Origin: Pseudomonas fluorescens
GTDB lineage: Bacteria > Pseudomonadota > Gammaproteobacteria > Pseudomonadales > Pseudomonadaceae
Reading direction: 5' to 3'
NCBI RefSeq assembly: GCF_001648775.1
Contig: NZ_LVEJ01000001.1
Coordinates: forward strand, 434,001-498,000
DNA: 64,000 bases
This document shows, piece by piece, positions 1 to 9,125 of this stretch. Both the position numbers and the translations under genes were made by a program. Under the pieces are notes generated by a model that saw only the letters and a list, made by a program, of their open reading frames with translations, was not told the DNA's origin and ran no database searches. Positions within the stretch are counted from its first letter, which is position 1. Every line of letters starts with the position of its first letter.

Positions 1-60
1 AACGGGCTGCTCAATCGGTGCAGGCGTCGCCGCCGTGAGTTTCTTCAAAAGGCTCAGCAT
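1..60 (-). CDS. 5' end of an unidentified gene leaving the left edge
   Basis: An ATG on the minus strand opens a frame that stays open to the window edge and begins MLSLLKKLTAATPAPIEQPV. A GGAG ribosome-binding sequence lies about nine bases upstream of the ATG. It follows two glycosyltransferase genes on the same strand after a gap of about 115 bases, so it probably belongs to the same surface-polysaccharide operon. Twenty residues are too few to assign a family. Confidence 0.5.
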   Translation of the reverse strand, partial: MLSLLKKLTAATPAPIEQPV

Positions 61-175
61 GGGGTGGCTCCAATGGACGGGACGGCGATTCGAGAGGTGG
101 ACGGCTTGCGGCCAGTGATGACCTTGCGTTTTGGCAGCAAACGATGCCGTCCTGCGCGGGTGAGCAATGCGTCAA

Positions 176-1480
176 TCATGTGCCGGTGGCCTCTACGGCC
201 AGCACCGCTCGATGTTCGATCAATTGGGCGAGAAAATCGCGCAAGCGCTGTTCGGCCACAGCCTGACTGCAAAAAGCTTGCAGGCTGCTCACGGCCTGGG
301 CTGACATTCGCGCATACGTGTGCGGATCATTTTTAGCCACCGCGTAACTGGCACGATAAGCCGCACATAACGACGCCCAGTCCGTCGCATAGCGCAACGT
401 GCGAAAGGCCTTGCGCGGGTCGTGTGGCCACGCCGTGAGCTCGTCGGTGGACTTGATCAGGAAAGCGTTTTCCGCGCTCAGATAATCGACCATCGCCGTG
501 GTTCGCGGGGCCACCGCCGGCTTGCCGCAGGACATGAACTCCATCAGCGGCAGGCACTGGCCTTCACCATAAGAGGTGTTCACCACGTAGCGGGTGGCCT
601 GCACCAACCGTTCGTAGTCCGGATCGGCGAGGTAGCCGTGAATCAACACGATACGGCAGCGATACGACTGGTTTTTGTACAAGTGATGCAGGATGTCGCC
701 GAGCGCTTCTTCGGCATCGAAGTGCGTGAGTTTCAGCACCAGCGTGGCGTCTTCAACGTCGCGAAAACTCACGCAGAACGCACTGAGCATGTCTTCCCAG
801 TTCTTGCGACCGTCGCCTGGGTTGAACACCGAGGTGTACACCACACCGTCGAGCCATAGCGTCTGTTCGGTGACCGGCGCCGTGAAATCAATGCCCTCAC
901 CAGAGCGCAAATGCTCCGGCCCGAAGGCATTCAGATCGAGCTGACGACTGTCAGCGACCAGCCCTTTAATCGTCAACTTCAACGGCTCGGATGGCGTGCG
1001 GTTTTGCGCTTGCACGCCGCGAGCGGCAAAGCGATCCCAGACGGGCGCCGGGATGGCAATGATCGGGTAGTCGGCATCCATCGCCTCGCGCACGGCGTCG
1101 ACCGTGTAGCTGGAATGGGTGATGGCTGCACCGCACGCCTGCAACACCGTGCGCCAGTCATTGCGCGGCTCATTGGCAAACGGTTCGTTGGGGATCGTGC
1201 TGAATTCCCAGGCAAACACCGGCAACGTCGGGCACGCCAGGTTCACCGGCGTGCGATGCGGCGGGGAAAACGACAGAAATACACAGGGCTCGCCACGGGC
1301 CAGGCACTCCAGATAGAGCACATCGACTTCTTTCTGCGGATCGGCCACCTCGACCACGCGCGCGATGCGTTCCAGTACCGGACGGTATTCCTTGAGCACG
1401 AAGTAATAGCTGTACTCGGAACGGCCCAGGTTTTGCGTGATGGTGTACTGGTTGGTTTCCGAATGAATGATGATCAGCAT
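176..1480 (-). CDS. GT4-type glycosyltransferase, shorter tandem paralogue
   Basis: Protein of 434 residues with the C-terminal half of a GT-B glycosyltransferase. A VVYTSVFNPGDGRKNW segment lies near residues 213-228, and the nucleotide-sugar binding motif GEGQCLPLMEFMSCGKP at 305-321 carries the paired acidic residues of GT4 enzymes. The N-terminus (LGRSEYSYYFVLKEYRPVLE) closely matches that of the upstream gene, so the two are tandem duplicates. Its start codon overlaps the end of the upstream gene, which indicates translational coupling. Family membership suggests transfer of a sugar from an NDP-sugar to a cell-surface glycan in the cytoplasm. Donor and acceptor cannot be read from the sequence. 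Confidence 0.85.
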   Translation of the reverse strand: MLIIIHSETNQYTITQNLGRSEYSYYFVLKEYRPVLERIARVVEVADPQKEVDVLYLECLARGEPCVFLSFSPPHRTPVNLACPTLPVFAWEFSTIPNEPFANEPRNDWRTVLQACGAAITHSSYTVDAVREAMDADYPIIAIPAPVWDRFAARGVQAQNRTPSEPLKLTIKGLVADSRQLDLNAFGPEHLRSGEGIDFTAPVTEQTLWLDGVVYTSVFNPGDGRKNWEDMLSAFCVSFRDVEDATLVLKLTHFDAEEALGDILHHLYKNQSYRCRIVLIHGYLADPDYERLVQATRYVVNTSYGEGQCLPLMEFMSCGKPAVAPRTTAMVDYLSAENAFLIKSTDELTAWPHDPRKAFRTLRYATDWASLCAAYRASYAVAKNDPHTYARMSAQAVSSLQAFCSQAVAEQRLRDFLAQLIEHRAVLAVEATGT

Positions 1481-3051
1481 CAGGCGTTATCCATCACAGG
1501 TGTAGTCTGCGGAGCCTTGGCGGCCACCGCGAAAAAATCCGCCAGGCGCTTTTGCACCGGGGCAAACGCACAGTAATCATGCATGCGCGCGACGGCGGCG
1601 GCCGACATCTGTCGATAATCCTGTGGTTGCGCCGTGGCCATCCGGTAACTGTTTTCGTAGGCGTTTTTCAGCGATCCCCAATCCGGGCGGTAACGCAGGG
1701 TGCGGTAAATGATGCGGGTATCTTGCGGCCAAATAGTCAGCTCTTCGCTGGACTTGACCACGAATGCGACCGAGTCATCGATGTAATCTTCCATCGCCGT
1801 GTGGTCCGGGGCGATCACCGGTTTGCCGCTGGACATGAACTCCATCAACGGCAGGCACAGGCCTTCGCAGCGAGAAGCGTTGACGTAAAAACTGGCGGCC
1901 TTGTACAGCCCGGCGTATTGCGCATCGTCGAGGTAACCGTGCAGCACTACCACGCGGCAGGCGAACGGGGTCAGTTGTGCAAGCAACGTCATCAGCTCGG
2001 TGTAATAAGCGGCCAGATCGTTCTGCGTAATCTTCAGCACCAGCGTCGCGTCTGGCGTCTCGCGAAAGGCCCAGCAGAACGCGGTAATCAGGTGATGCCA
2101 GTTCTTGCGGCCGTCCTTGGGGTTGAACACCGAGACATACACCACGCCATCAACGCGGGTTTCGACCACCCCTGAGGTGTCCGGCAAATCAAGTGCCGGC
2201 GGTTCGACGACAGGGACCGGCTGCGGCCCGCAGATGGCCGGCAGGCGCTGTTCGAGCCAATTGTGCAGAGGCTCCGGGACTCGATCGCGAAGTCCTTCCC
2301 AGTACCCGTTCTGCAGGAATTTTACCCGCGGCACCGGCTCCTCCAGCTCCCGTCCAAGATCGAGCGCCCACAGACGCAAGTAATGCCGGGCGATGACGAA
2401 TCGGCGTTTGAGCGTTAGCGGTGGCGGCCGCGCCGCCTCGATTGCAGCCGCCAGTGCAGCCTCTTCTTCCGCCGTCAGGGGCGTTGGAATCAGTGCATCG
2501 GCAGACAGGCCGAGCTCGCGACTGTCGAAAATGCAGCCCTTGATCGCCAGCGTGGCCCCCGGGTTGATCGGCGCAGGAACGTGTTGCTGACGAATCGCCG
2601 AGAAGTTTTCCCACAGCGGTGTCGGCAATACCAACACCGGGAAATCCTCACCCATGGCCCGGCGGATCGCCCGCGCGGTGTGGCTCGACAGGGTGATGAC
2701 CCGTCCCTGGCGGGCGAGCATTTGTGTCCAGTCCTGGCGTGGATCGTTGTCCCACTGCTCATCGGGAATCGAATCGAATTCCCAGGCCACCACGCAAATC
2801 GTCGGGCACTGGAGATCGAGCGGGGTTTTCTGTGGTGGAGCAAACGAAAGGAAAACACACTCTTCGCCGGCAGCGAGCAGTTTTCGATAGAGGGGATCGA
2901 CGTCGGCGGTGGACGCTACGACGTGCACACGCCCAAGGCTTTCCAGCACCGGCCGATAGGCCTTGAGCACAAAGTAGTAACTGTATTCAGGACGACCGAG
3001 ACTCTGGCTGATGGAGTTGTCGTTGACGTCGGAGTAAAGAATGAAATTCAT
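1480..3051 (-). CDS. GT4-type glycosyltransferase with an internal insertion
   Basis: Protein of 523 residues when started at the ATG giving MNFILYSDVNDNSISQ. That start aligns with the N-terminus of the downstream paralogue and has a GTGGGGTG sequence just upstream. An upstream extension to 3150 is open but does not match the paralogue. The GT-B core includes VVYVSVFNPKDGRKNW near 303-318 and CEGLCLPLMEFMSSGKP near 395-411. Compared with its neighbour it carries about 80 extra residues between roughly 184 and 292, rich in Pro, Leu and Arg. Its 3' end overlaps the next gene. Probably a cell-surface polysaccharide glycosyltransferase; substrate unknown. Confidence 0.84.
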   Translation of the reverse strand: MNFILYSDVNDNSISQSLGRPEYSYYFVLKAYRPVLESLGRVHVVASTADVDPLYRKLLAAGEECVFLSFAPPQKTPLDLQCPTICVVAWEFDSIPDEQWDNDPRQDWTQMLARQGRVITLSSHTARAIRRAMGEDFPVLVLPTPLWENFSAIRQQHVPAPINPGATLAIKGCIFDSRELGLSADALIPTPLTAEEEAALAAAIEAARPPPLTLKRRFVIARHYLRLWALDLGRELEEPVPRVKFLQNGYWEGLRDRVPEPLHNWLEQRLPAICGPQPVPVVEPPALDLPDTSGVVETRVDGVVYVSVFNPKDGRKNWHHLITAFCWAFRETPDATLVLKITQNDLAAYYTELMTLLAQLTPFACRVVVLHGYLDDAQYAGLYKAASFYVNASRCEGLCLPLMEFMSSGKPVIAPDHTAMEDYIDDSVAFVVKSSEELTIWPQDTRIIYRTLRYRPDWGSLKNAYENSYRMATAQPQDYRQMSAAAVARMHDYCAFAPVQKRLADFFAVAAKAPQTTPVMDNA

Positions 3052-3780
3052 GGCACCCCACGCTGAAGCTGCCATCCCGGCAACCTCATGCTGTAACGAG
3101 CTGGTATTGGATCGGTCCGGAACTACCGGCACGCGTCCTTCATCAGGCACGTCTTCGTTCTTGTTTTAGTGGTCAGTTTCACCCTCAGTCGCCACCCCGT
3201 ATCAACGCTCGGGATTTCGCGACGAGGGGCATTCTAAACACATCCGTCGAGTGTTCGTGAACCGTCCGGCGAGAATAAATCCGTCTACGCTGACGAGAAC
3301 TGACCGGTCACGGTGTGCACTGTTGAAATTGTCGTGCAATTGGCACAGATTGGTCGCAAACAAATACAACAACTGTTTCGCCTGTTCTCTGACAGACCTT
3401 GTTTCTCGGTCTGACAGAGCTTTCCGACAAGCCTGTGGGAAGTGGCGAAAGTAAAAGGCCAAGGGGTCGCTGTTGAAAAATTGCCTGTTCATCACGGGTC
3501 TCAGTGGATTCGTGGAACACCCTCTCCACACACATCAGCGGCACGCCGTTTTCAGTCGGCACCGGCTGCATGCCGCATCGACGTGCGACCGCGCAACGGC
3601 GAGCCGCCTCGAGTGGCCATCACCCTTTGCCGGCTCGTGCACCACCCTCCTCGCAACACGTCCAGCCCTCGGCCGGGAAGAGCGTTACTGGCTCGCATCC
3701 GCTGCGCCAGCCGTAGGCACCCGCACTGCCCGGACATCGACAACCCGCAGCGCTGAATCGGCAATCACGGAGCGTGCCCC
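3052..3780. other. 729-bp divergent intergenic region between glycosyltransferase genes
   Basis: This spacer separates the leftward and rightward glycosyltransferase genes and should hold promoters for both. Short open frames occur (for example 3202-3531 minus) but have no recognisable product, and they overlap one another on both strands, so I do not call them genes. The stretch around 3240-3480 looks more AT-rich than its surroundings. It contains the near-palindrome listed separately at 3387-3419. No other convincing element was seen. Confidence 0.6.
3387..3419. promoter_or_regulatory. Near-perfect inverted repeat, possible operator
   Basis: CTCTGACAGACC at 3387-3398 and GGTCTGACAGAG at 3408-3419 are inverted copies with one mismatch, separated by nine bases. 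The core TCTGACAGA also recurs directly 22 bases apart, about two helical turns. It lies between the two divergent glycosyltransferase genes. It could bind a dimeric regulator or form a transcript hairpin. No known regulator is assigned. Confidence 0.35.
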
Positions 3781-5232
3781 ATGACTCGACTGCTGGTGGA
3801 ATGCACCCATGTTTTCAACCACCCGAAACTCAATTCAGGGATTCAGCGGGTAGTCCGCAACGTCGTCAATAAATTGCCCTCAAGCACCGACGGTATCGAG
3901 TGCCTGCCAGTGGTCTTGCTCAATGGCCAGCTCTATCGGGTGCTGCGTCTGGCGCCTCTGAATACGCCGGTATTCAATGCCCTCGCGACCTTCGGCGAGC
4001 GACTCGAGCGCCTGGGCCATCGATGCTGGCAATGGCATCAGCGACGCGACGCCAAATGCCAGTCGAAACTGGCGCGGCGGCTGCTGTACGTCGGCTATCG
4101 GGCGTTTTCATTCGCAGCCTTTGGGGCACCGTTGCGGGTTTTGCGGCGCATAAGCCGCTTTCAACTGCTCAAGCGCTGCACGCCATTGCAACACCAGCCG
4201 GACGATCAACTGGTGCTGCTCGACTCCTCCTGGCATTCGGATTTTTTCCTCCATGCCGAACAACTCAAGCGCGAAGGCGTCGGGATCATTGCCGTGATCT
4301 ACGACCTGATTCCGCTGACCCACCCGCATTTCTATGAAACGCGGCCAGCACAGGTGTTCCGCGAATGGTTCGACTGGATCTCGCGTACTGCCGACGGTTT
4401 CATGGCCATTTCCGCCACCGTACGTGATGAAGTACGTGAGGAACTGCAACGGCGGATCGGCACCGAACAGAGCGAAAAACGCTGGTTCGACTTTTTCCAT
4501 CTGGGCTCGGAACTGGATCTGCGCAGCTCGGACGCAACAGTGGATCCCGCCCTGCAAACAATGTTCGAAGCGCCGGGACCGGTGTTCCTGATGGTCAGCA
4601 CCATCGAACCTCGCAAGAACCACGCCTATCTGCTCGACGCCTTCGAACGCGCCTGGGCGAGCGGCTCCAAGGCAAGGCTGTGTATCGCCGGGCATATCGG
4701 CTGGAAGTGTGACGAGCTGATTGCACGCGTACGCAACCACCCTGAGTTCAACCAGCGCCTGTTCATGTTCAACCACTTGAGCGACACCAGCCTGGAGCAT
4801 GCGTACGCCCATGCCAGTTCGCTGGTGTTCCCGTCTTTCGTCGAAGGTTTTGGCCTGCCGCTGGTGGAGGCGATGCAACGTGGCTTGCCGGCCATGGGCA
4901 GCGACATCGCGGTGTTCAGGGAAATCGGCAGCGACTTCATGGTTTACTTTGATTTGCGCGATCCGCACAGCCTCACTGAGCTGATCAACGCGTTCGAACA
5001 AAGCGGCCAGTTTCCGGCCAGTCGCGATGTTCGCGACTGGCGCTGGATCAATTGGAGCGAAGCCAGTCTGCAACTGGTCGAGCGCAGCGCGCGTCACGTT
5101 CTGCAGGGGTCGGCGACACCCTCCAGCGAGATCATCGAAGCCAGCAGCGAGCCGGTCAATTCATTGCCGTTGAAAACTGAATACTCAATACCTCGCACAG
5201 CGGTCTCGGTGACCACATCACCGCACTGGTGA
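3781..5232 (+). CDS. GT4 family glycosyltransferase
   Basis: Protein of 483 residues. The N-terminal domain begins LLVECTHVFNHPKLNSGIQR, typical of GT4 enzymes of surface-polysaccharide loci. The C-terminal Rossmann domain shows VSTIEPRKNHAYLLDAF near 272-288 and the motif SFVEGFGLPLVEAMQRGLP near 352-370, whose two glutamates bind the donor nucleotide in this family. It is transcribed away from the tandem glycosyltransferase pair, with a GC-rich hairpin after its stop. It probably adds a sugar such as mannose or a deoxyhexose to an O-antigen or exopolysaccharide intermediate at the cytoplasmic membrane. The specific sugar is not deducible. Confidence 0.86.
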   Translation: MTRLLVECTHVFNHPKLNSGIQRVVRNVVNKLPSSTDGIECLPVVLLNGQLYRVLRLAPLNTPVFNALATFGERLERLGHRCWQWHQRRDAKCQSKLARRLLYVGYRAFSFAAFGAPLRVLRRISRFQLLKRCTPLQHQPDDQLVLLDSSWHSDFFLHAEQLKREGVGIIAVIYDLIPLTHPHFYETRPAQVFREWFDWISRTADGFMAISATVRDEVREELQRRIGTEQSEKRWFDFFHLGSELDLRSSDATVDPALQTMFEAPGPVFLMVSTIEPRKNHAYLLDAFERAWASGSKARLCIAGHIGWKCDELIARVRNHPEFNQRLFMFNHLSDTSLEHAYAHASSLVFPSFVEGFGLPLVEAMQRGLPAMGSDIAVFREIGSDFMVYFDLRDPHSLTELINAFEQSGQFPASRDVRDWRWINWSEASLQLVERSARHVLQGSATPSSEIIEASSEPVNSLPLKTEYSIPRTAVSVTTSPHW

Positions 5233-5239
5233 GCACAGA

Positions 5240-5266
5240 AACCCCTGCGCCGCCCGGCGCAGGGTT
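5240..5266 (+). terminator. GC-rich hairpin after the glycosyltransferase gene
   Basis: Inverted arms of CCCTGCGCC type flank a short loop directly after the stop codon at 5232. There is no clear T-run, so this is a weak terminator call. It could act for the convergent genes on either side. Confidence 0.4.
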
Positions 5267-5316
5267 ACTGATGTCGCCAAAGGTCCGCGATGGTTAACGC
5301 GTGCGCACATTCATTC

Positions 5317-7347
5317 TTATAGATCCAGCACCAGCGGCTGCGCACTCTGTGCCGGCACCGCACAACAAATCAGTACGTGCCCCGCTTCGGGAACCTCGGC
5401 CGGCGGCTGTGGATAATTCACCGCACCACTGACCAGCCGAGTCTTGCAGGTACCGCACGATCCACCCCGGCAACTGAATTCCGGACGCAATCCACGACTT
5501 TCCGCCAATTCCAGCAGGCTGCCGCCATCCGGTTGCCAACGGGCTTCCTTGGCCGAGCGTTCGAACACCACGGGGACGGATGTCGTCGCTGCGGGCGGTT
5601 GCTCGATGACGATTGCGTCAGCATCTCGCTGGCGTTTGAGCGTCGAGGGGCCGAAGGTTTCCGCGTGAATCCGGGCATCGCGCACGTCCAGCTCACGCAG
5701 GCTGTCATACACACCTTGGGTAAAACCGCCGGGGCCACACAGGACAAAGTCGATTTGATCGTAATCCTCAACCTCAAGCAGATCGCGCAACAACGCACAG
5801 TCGATACGCCCATGCCGATCAAAATCTGCGTCCAGTTCAGCATCGGCTTCCGGCTGGCTGAGCAAACGCAGCACCCGCACGGCGTCACCCGCTTTCGCCA
5901 GTAAATGATCGAGTTCTTTGCGAAACGGCTGGTCAGCCAGACTGCGTGAACTCTGCAGCAACCACGTTTGGCGAATGCCGCGCGTCCGCAGGCCTTGGTA
6001 AACCACTTCGCGCAGCATCGACAGCAATGGCGTGATACCGACGCCCGCCGCCAACAACACCAACGGCCGGCGCTCCAGCGGCGCTACCGTGAAATGCCCC
6101 TGTGGCGCCCGCGCCTCCAGCACATCGCCGACGCGGATCTGTTCATGCAGGTGCGACGAAATCAGGCCTTCGCGCTTCACACTGATCCGGTAGAAACCAT
6201 CCGATGGCGCGCTCGAAAGGCTGTAGGTGCGGATGTGCACCTCACCGTCGAGGGTGAACCGCAACGGCAGATGCTGGCCGGCAAGAAACACCGGCAAACC
6301 GGCGCCATCGGCTGGCTCCAGATAGATCGAGCGGATGCTGCGGCTTTCCGCTTCGATCTTCGCCACCCGCAATGGCCGCCATTGATTGCCCAGCGCCTGC
6401 GCCTGCAAACGCGCATCCGCTTCGGCCCAGTTGCCCGTCAACAGACTGGTTGGTGACATGCCGTCGAAGCGCCAACGTAATGCCAAAGCTGCCGGGCGCC
6501 GCACCAGTTTCTCCACCTCAAAGGTCCACAGCCGCTCCGCACCCTGGAAGGCCTCGATCTGCGGATCGTCGAGCAGAATCTCGGTGCGCCCGCTGAGTTG
6601 CAGCAGATCGCCTGTGGAAAAGTCGATGAACAGCAAGCCGGCCTTGGGATTGAGCAGCAGATTGCCGAGGGTGTTGAAATGCAGATTGCCGGCGAAATCG
6701 GGGATGGTCAGACGATTGCCTTCCACCCGAACGAAACCGGCCTGGCCACCCCGATGGGAAACATCCACCGCGCGTTGGCCATCGACGTCGACATAACTGG
6801 CGACGAAAAACGTGTCAGCGCCAGCGATCAGCGCTGTGGCTGCGTCATCGAGAACGTCCAGAGATTGCGCCGGGCGCGTCTGAGGGTCGGTCAGTGGCAC
6901 GCGTTGAAACTGGCGCAACTGAATGTATTGCGGACAGTTGCCGAAGGCCTGGTCCACGCTGACATCGAACCCTTGCGCCGACAGATTACCGACATGGCCG
7001 TTGAGGCGATTGCGCCGACGGGTGTGCAGTTCGATGCCGAGCAAACCGATCGGCTCGCCATCACGCAGTTGCGCCGGATCATCGGCAGCAGGTTGGCTGG
7101 CGAACTGCAGATGCTCTGGATCAGGCGAATGGGCAAACCCCGGCGCGCCTTCGAGCACACTGGCCCACGGCCGCCCCTGCGCATCGACGGCGCCGTACAG
7201 CATGAAAGGCAATTGCTGATAGAACTCACGGTGCTGGTCCGGCATCCAGGTGCGAATGACCTTTCGCCCGAAGGCCTCCATGCGTTCGGCAACACCGACA
7301 TGGGCCTGCAATTGCTGTTCGCCAGCGTGCCACGGTGAACGTTCCAT
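5317..7347 (-). CDS. PNPOx-like / ferredoxin reductase / 2Fe-2S ferredoxin fusion oxidoreductase
   Basis: Large cytoplasmic redox protein of about 676 residues with three modules. Residues about 40-285 form a flavin-binding split barrel of the pyridoxamine-phosphate oxidase class. Residues about 325-560 form a ferredoxin-NADP reductase module with RTYS (FAD) near 374, GVGITP (NAD(P)) near 436 and CGPGGF near 538. Residues about 590-676 form a plant-type 2Fe-2S ferredoxin with CRGGSCGTC near 626-634 and a distal Cys near 661. Electrons would pass from NAD(P)H through FAD to the iron-sulfur cluster and then to the N-terminal flavin or an outside acceptor. I chose the ATG at 7347 because a GGGAGAGG sequence is well spaced; a GTG lies one codon earlier. 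It follows a GST gene by about 44 bases. The physiological substrate is unknown. Confidence 0.85.
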   Translation of the reverse strand: MERSPWHAGEQQLQAHVGVAERMEAFGRKVIRTWMPDQHREFYQQLPFMLYGAVDAQGRPWASVLEGAPGFAHSPDPEHLQFASQPAADDPAQLRDGEPIGLLGIELHTRRRNRLNGHVGNLSAQGFDVSVDQAFGNCPQYIQLRQFQRVPLTDPQTRPAQSLDVLDDAATALIAGADTFFVASYVDVDGQRAVDVSHRGGQAGFVRVEGNRLTIPDFAGNLHFNTLGNLLLNPKAGLLFIDFSTGDLLQLSGRTEILLDDPQIEAFQGAERLWTFEVEKLVRRPAALALRWRFDGMSPTSLLTGNWAEADARLQAQALGNQWRPLRVAKIEAESRSIRSIYLEPADGAGLPVFLAGQHLPLRFTLDGEVHIRTYSLSSAPSDGFYRISVKREGLISSHLHEQIRVGDVLEARAPQGHFTVAPLERRPLVLLAAGVGITPLLSMLREVVYQGLRTRGIRQTWLLQSSRSLADQPFRKELDHLLAKAGDAVRVLRLLSQPEADAELDADFDRHGRIDCALLRDLLEVEDYDQIDFVLCGPGGFTQGVYDSLRELDVRDARIHAETFGPSTLKRQRDADAIVIEQPPAATTSVPVVFERSAKEARWQPDGGSLLELAESRGLRPEFSCRGGSCGTCKTRLVSGAVNYPQPPAEVPEAGHVLICCAVPAQSAQPLVLDL

Positions 7348-7391
7348 CACGACCTCTCCCCTGCACCGTCGGCACAGTGTGGATTGCGAAA

Positions 7392-8018
7392 TCAGGCGGT
7401 GGTTTGCAGACCGGCGACCGTGCGCGGCATGCCGACGAAACCGGGCAGGGCTTCAACCCGTGCCAGCCAGGCGCGGACGTTGCCGTAGTCGTCGAGCGAC
7501 ACGTTGCCTTCCGGTGCGTGGGCGATATAACTGTAGGCGGAAACGTCGGCAATGCTCGGTTCGGCGCCGGCCAGAAACGGCGTTTTGCCCAATTCGGCGT
7601 CCATCACCTTGAGCAGGTTGTGCGCACGGGTAATCGCTTCTTCAGCATTCAGTTGGGCACCAAACACCGTGACCAGGCGCGCAGCGGCAGGCCCGAAAGC
7701 AATCGGCCCGGCAGCGGCCGACAACCAGCGCTGCACACGTGCCGCACCGACAGGATCAGTTGGCAGCCAGCGACCGTGGCCGTATTTCTGCGCCAGATAC
7801 ACCAGAATTGCGTTGGAGTCAGCAAGCACCACGCCGCCGTCGTCAATCGCCGGCACCTGGCCAAAACTGTTGATCGCGAGGTACGCCGGCTGCTTGTGCT
7901 CACCCTTGGCCAGATCGATGAAGATCAACTCGGTCGGTAGTTGCAGCAGGGACAGCATCAGCTCGACGCGATGAGCATGGCCGGAACGCGGGAAGTTGTA
8001 GAGTTTAATCGCTTGCAT
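7392..8018 (-). CDS. Glutathione S-transferase family protein
   Basis: Protein of 208 residues with an N-terminal thioredoxin-like domain. It starts [19 protein letters not shown], has the cis-proline segment FGQVPAIDD near residues 50-58, and the glutathione-contacting [15 protein letters not shown] stretch. The helical C-terminal domain follows. GST family proteins conjugate or reduce electrophiles with glutathione in the cytoplasm. It lies between a LysR gene upstream and the fused oxidoreductase downstream, all on the minus strand. They may form a small detoxification unit, which is an inference from position. The substrate is unknown. Confidence 0.88.
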   Translation of the reverse strand: MQAIKLYNFPRSGHAHRVELMLSLLQLPTELIFIDLAKGEHKQPAYLAINSFGQVPAIDDGGVVLADSNAILVYLAQKYGHGRWLPTDPVGAARVQRWLSAAAGPIAFGPAAARLVTVFGAQLNAEEAITRAHNLLKVMDAELGKTPFLAGAEPSIADVSAYSYIAHAPEGNVSLDDYGNVRAWLARVEALPGFVGMPRTVAGLQTTA

Positions 8019-8123
8019 GGTCGACTCCGCTGGACAGAGGCGCCGCTGCGGGGATGAGCGCGCCGATGGAGGCCATCTTCCCCTTAACGCGAAAAGAACA
8101 GAATCACCAGCAAGCGCAATCGA

Positions 8124-9050
8124 TTATTTCATCTCGTGCAATAACGAAGGATTTTTCAATGAAGGATGCTCACGCAAAGCGTTTACTGCGAAATCGACAA
8201 AACTGCGAATCCGCGCCGGGGCCTTGCGCCCGCCCTGATACACGACATGAATCGGCAGCGGCGGCAGCTCGAATTCAGCGAGGACGATTTCCAGTTCCCC
8301 GGCAGCCACCTTGCTCGCCACTTGATAGGACAACACCCGGGTCAAACCCAGGCCCTTGCAAGCGGCCGTGATCGCAGCCTGATTGGCGGTAACGGTCAGA
8401 CGCGGCTCGGGACGCACACTCAGCGGTTCGCCATCGTCGAGAAATGGCCAGGTGCGTTGCTGGCCAATCGCTGACGTCGCCACCACGGGCGCTCCCGCCA
8501 ATGCCTGGGGATGAGCCGGTCGACCATGATTGGCAAAGTATTCAGGCGAGCCGCAAATAACCCGACGCACCTCACCCACGCGAATCGCATGCTGACTGCT
8601 GTCAGGCAGATCACCGATGCGCACCGCGACATCGATGCCCTCCTCAACCATGTTGACGATCCGATCAACCAGTAGGGCGTTGATCGTGACATCCGGATAC
8701 TGCGCGAGATAACCCGCCATCACCGGCGTCACAAACAAATCACCGAACAACACCGGCGCTGTCACCGTCAGTTGCCCACGCGGCTCGGCATGACTGCCCG
8801 CCGCCGAATCCTCGGCTTCCTGCACCTCGGCGAGAATCCGCCGACAATCTTCCAGATAACGCTGCCCGGCTTCGCTCAAATGCACGCTGCGCGTAGTACG
8901 AACCAGCAACTGCGTGCCGATGCGCAACTCCAGCGCCGCCACCGCCCGCGTGACGCTGGCCGCTGACAAACCCAGACGCCGCGCGGCTGAGGAGAAGCCT
9001 TGCTCCTGAGCAACGGTGGTGAAGATGTGCATTTCCTGGAAGCGGTCCAT
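8124..9050 (-). CDS. LysR family transcriptional regulator
   Basis: Protein of 308 residues. The N-terminal winged helix-turn-helix (about residues 1-60) contains FTTVAQEQGFSSAARRLGLS, the classic LysR recognition helix region. The rest is the periplasmic-binding-protein-like effector domain. The ATG at 9050 is preferred because GAGGGG lies just upstream; a TTG four codons earlier is also open. LysR proteins activate or repress neighbouring genes in response to a small molecule. The GST and oxidoreductase genes just downstream on the same strand are plausible targets. The 105-base gap to the GST gene could hold a binding site, but no clear T-N11-A palindrome was picked out. Confidence 0.9.
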   Translation of the reverse strand: MDRFQEMHIFTTVAQEQGFSSAARRLGLSAASVTRAVAALELRIGTQLLVRTTRSVHLSEAGQRYLEDCRRILAEVQEAEDSAAGSHAEPRGQLTVTAPVLFGDLFVTPVMAGYLAQYPDVTINALLVDRIVNMVEEGIDVAVRIGDLPDSSQHAIRVGEVRRVICGSPEYFANHGRPAHPQALAGAPVVATSAIGQQRTWPFLDDGEPLSVRPEPRLTVTANQAAITAACKGLGLTRVLSYQVASKVAAGELEIVLAEFELPPLPIHVVYQGGRKAPARIRSFVDFAVNALREHPSLKNPSLLHEMK

Positions 9051-9072
9051 GGTGCCCCTCAAGTCAGATACG

Positions 9073-9098
9073 AAAATCGCAGCCGAAGCTGCGATTTT
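9073..9098 (-). terminator. Intrinsic terminator after glmS
   Basis: An 11-bp perfect stem (AAAATCGCAGC / GCTGCGATTTT) with a CGAA loop lies downstream of the glmS stop. The minus-strand transcript ends in a short U-run. It lies between glmS and the LysR gene. Confidence 0.75.
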
Positions 9099-9115
9099 GT
9101 TGTGTCGATATCAGC

Positions 9116-9124
9116 TGTGGATAA
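9116..9124 (-). other. Perfect DnaA box beside the glmS stop codon
   Basis: TTATCCACA on the minus strand starts one base after the glmS stop codon. It is one of many perfect DnaA 9-mers in this window. Whether it binds DnaA in the cell is unknown. Confidence 0.6.
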
Positions 9125-9125
9125 C

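Noticed and set aside
3202..3531. 109-codon minus-strand frame in the glycosyltransferase spacer
   Set aside because: No recognisable family, no convincing ribosome-binding site, and it overlaps other equally plausible short frames.
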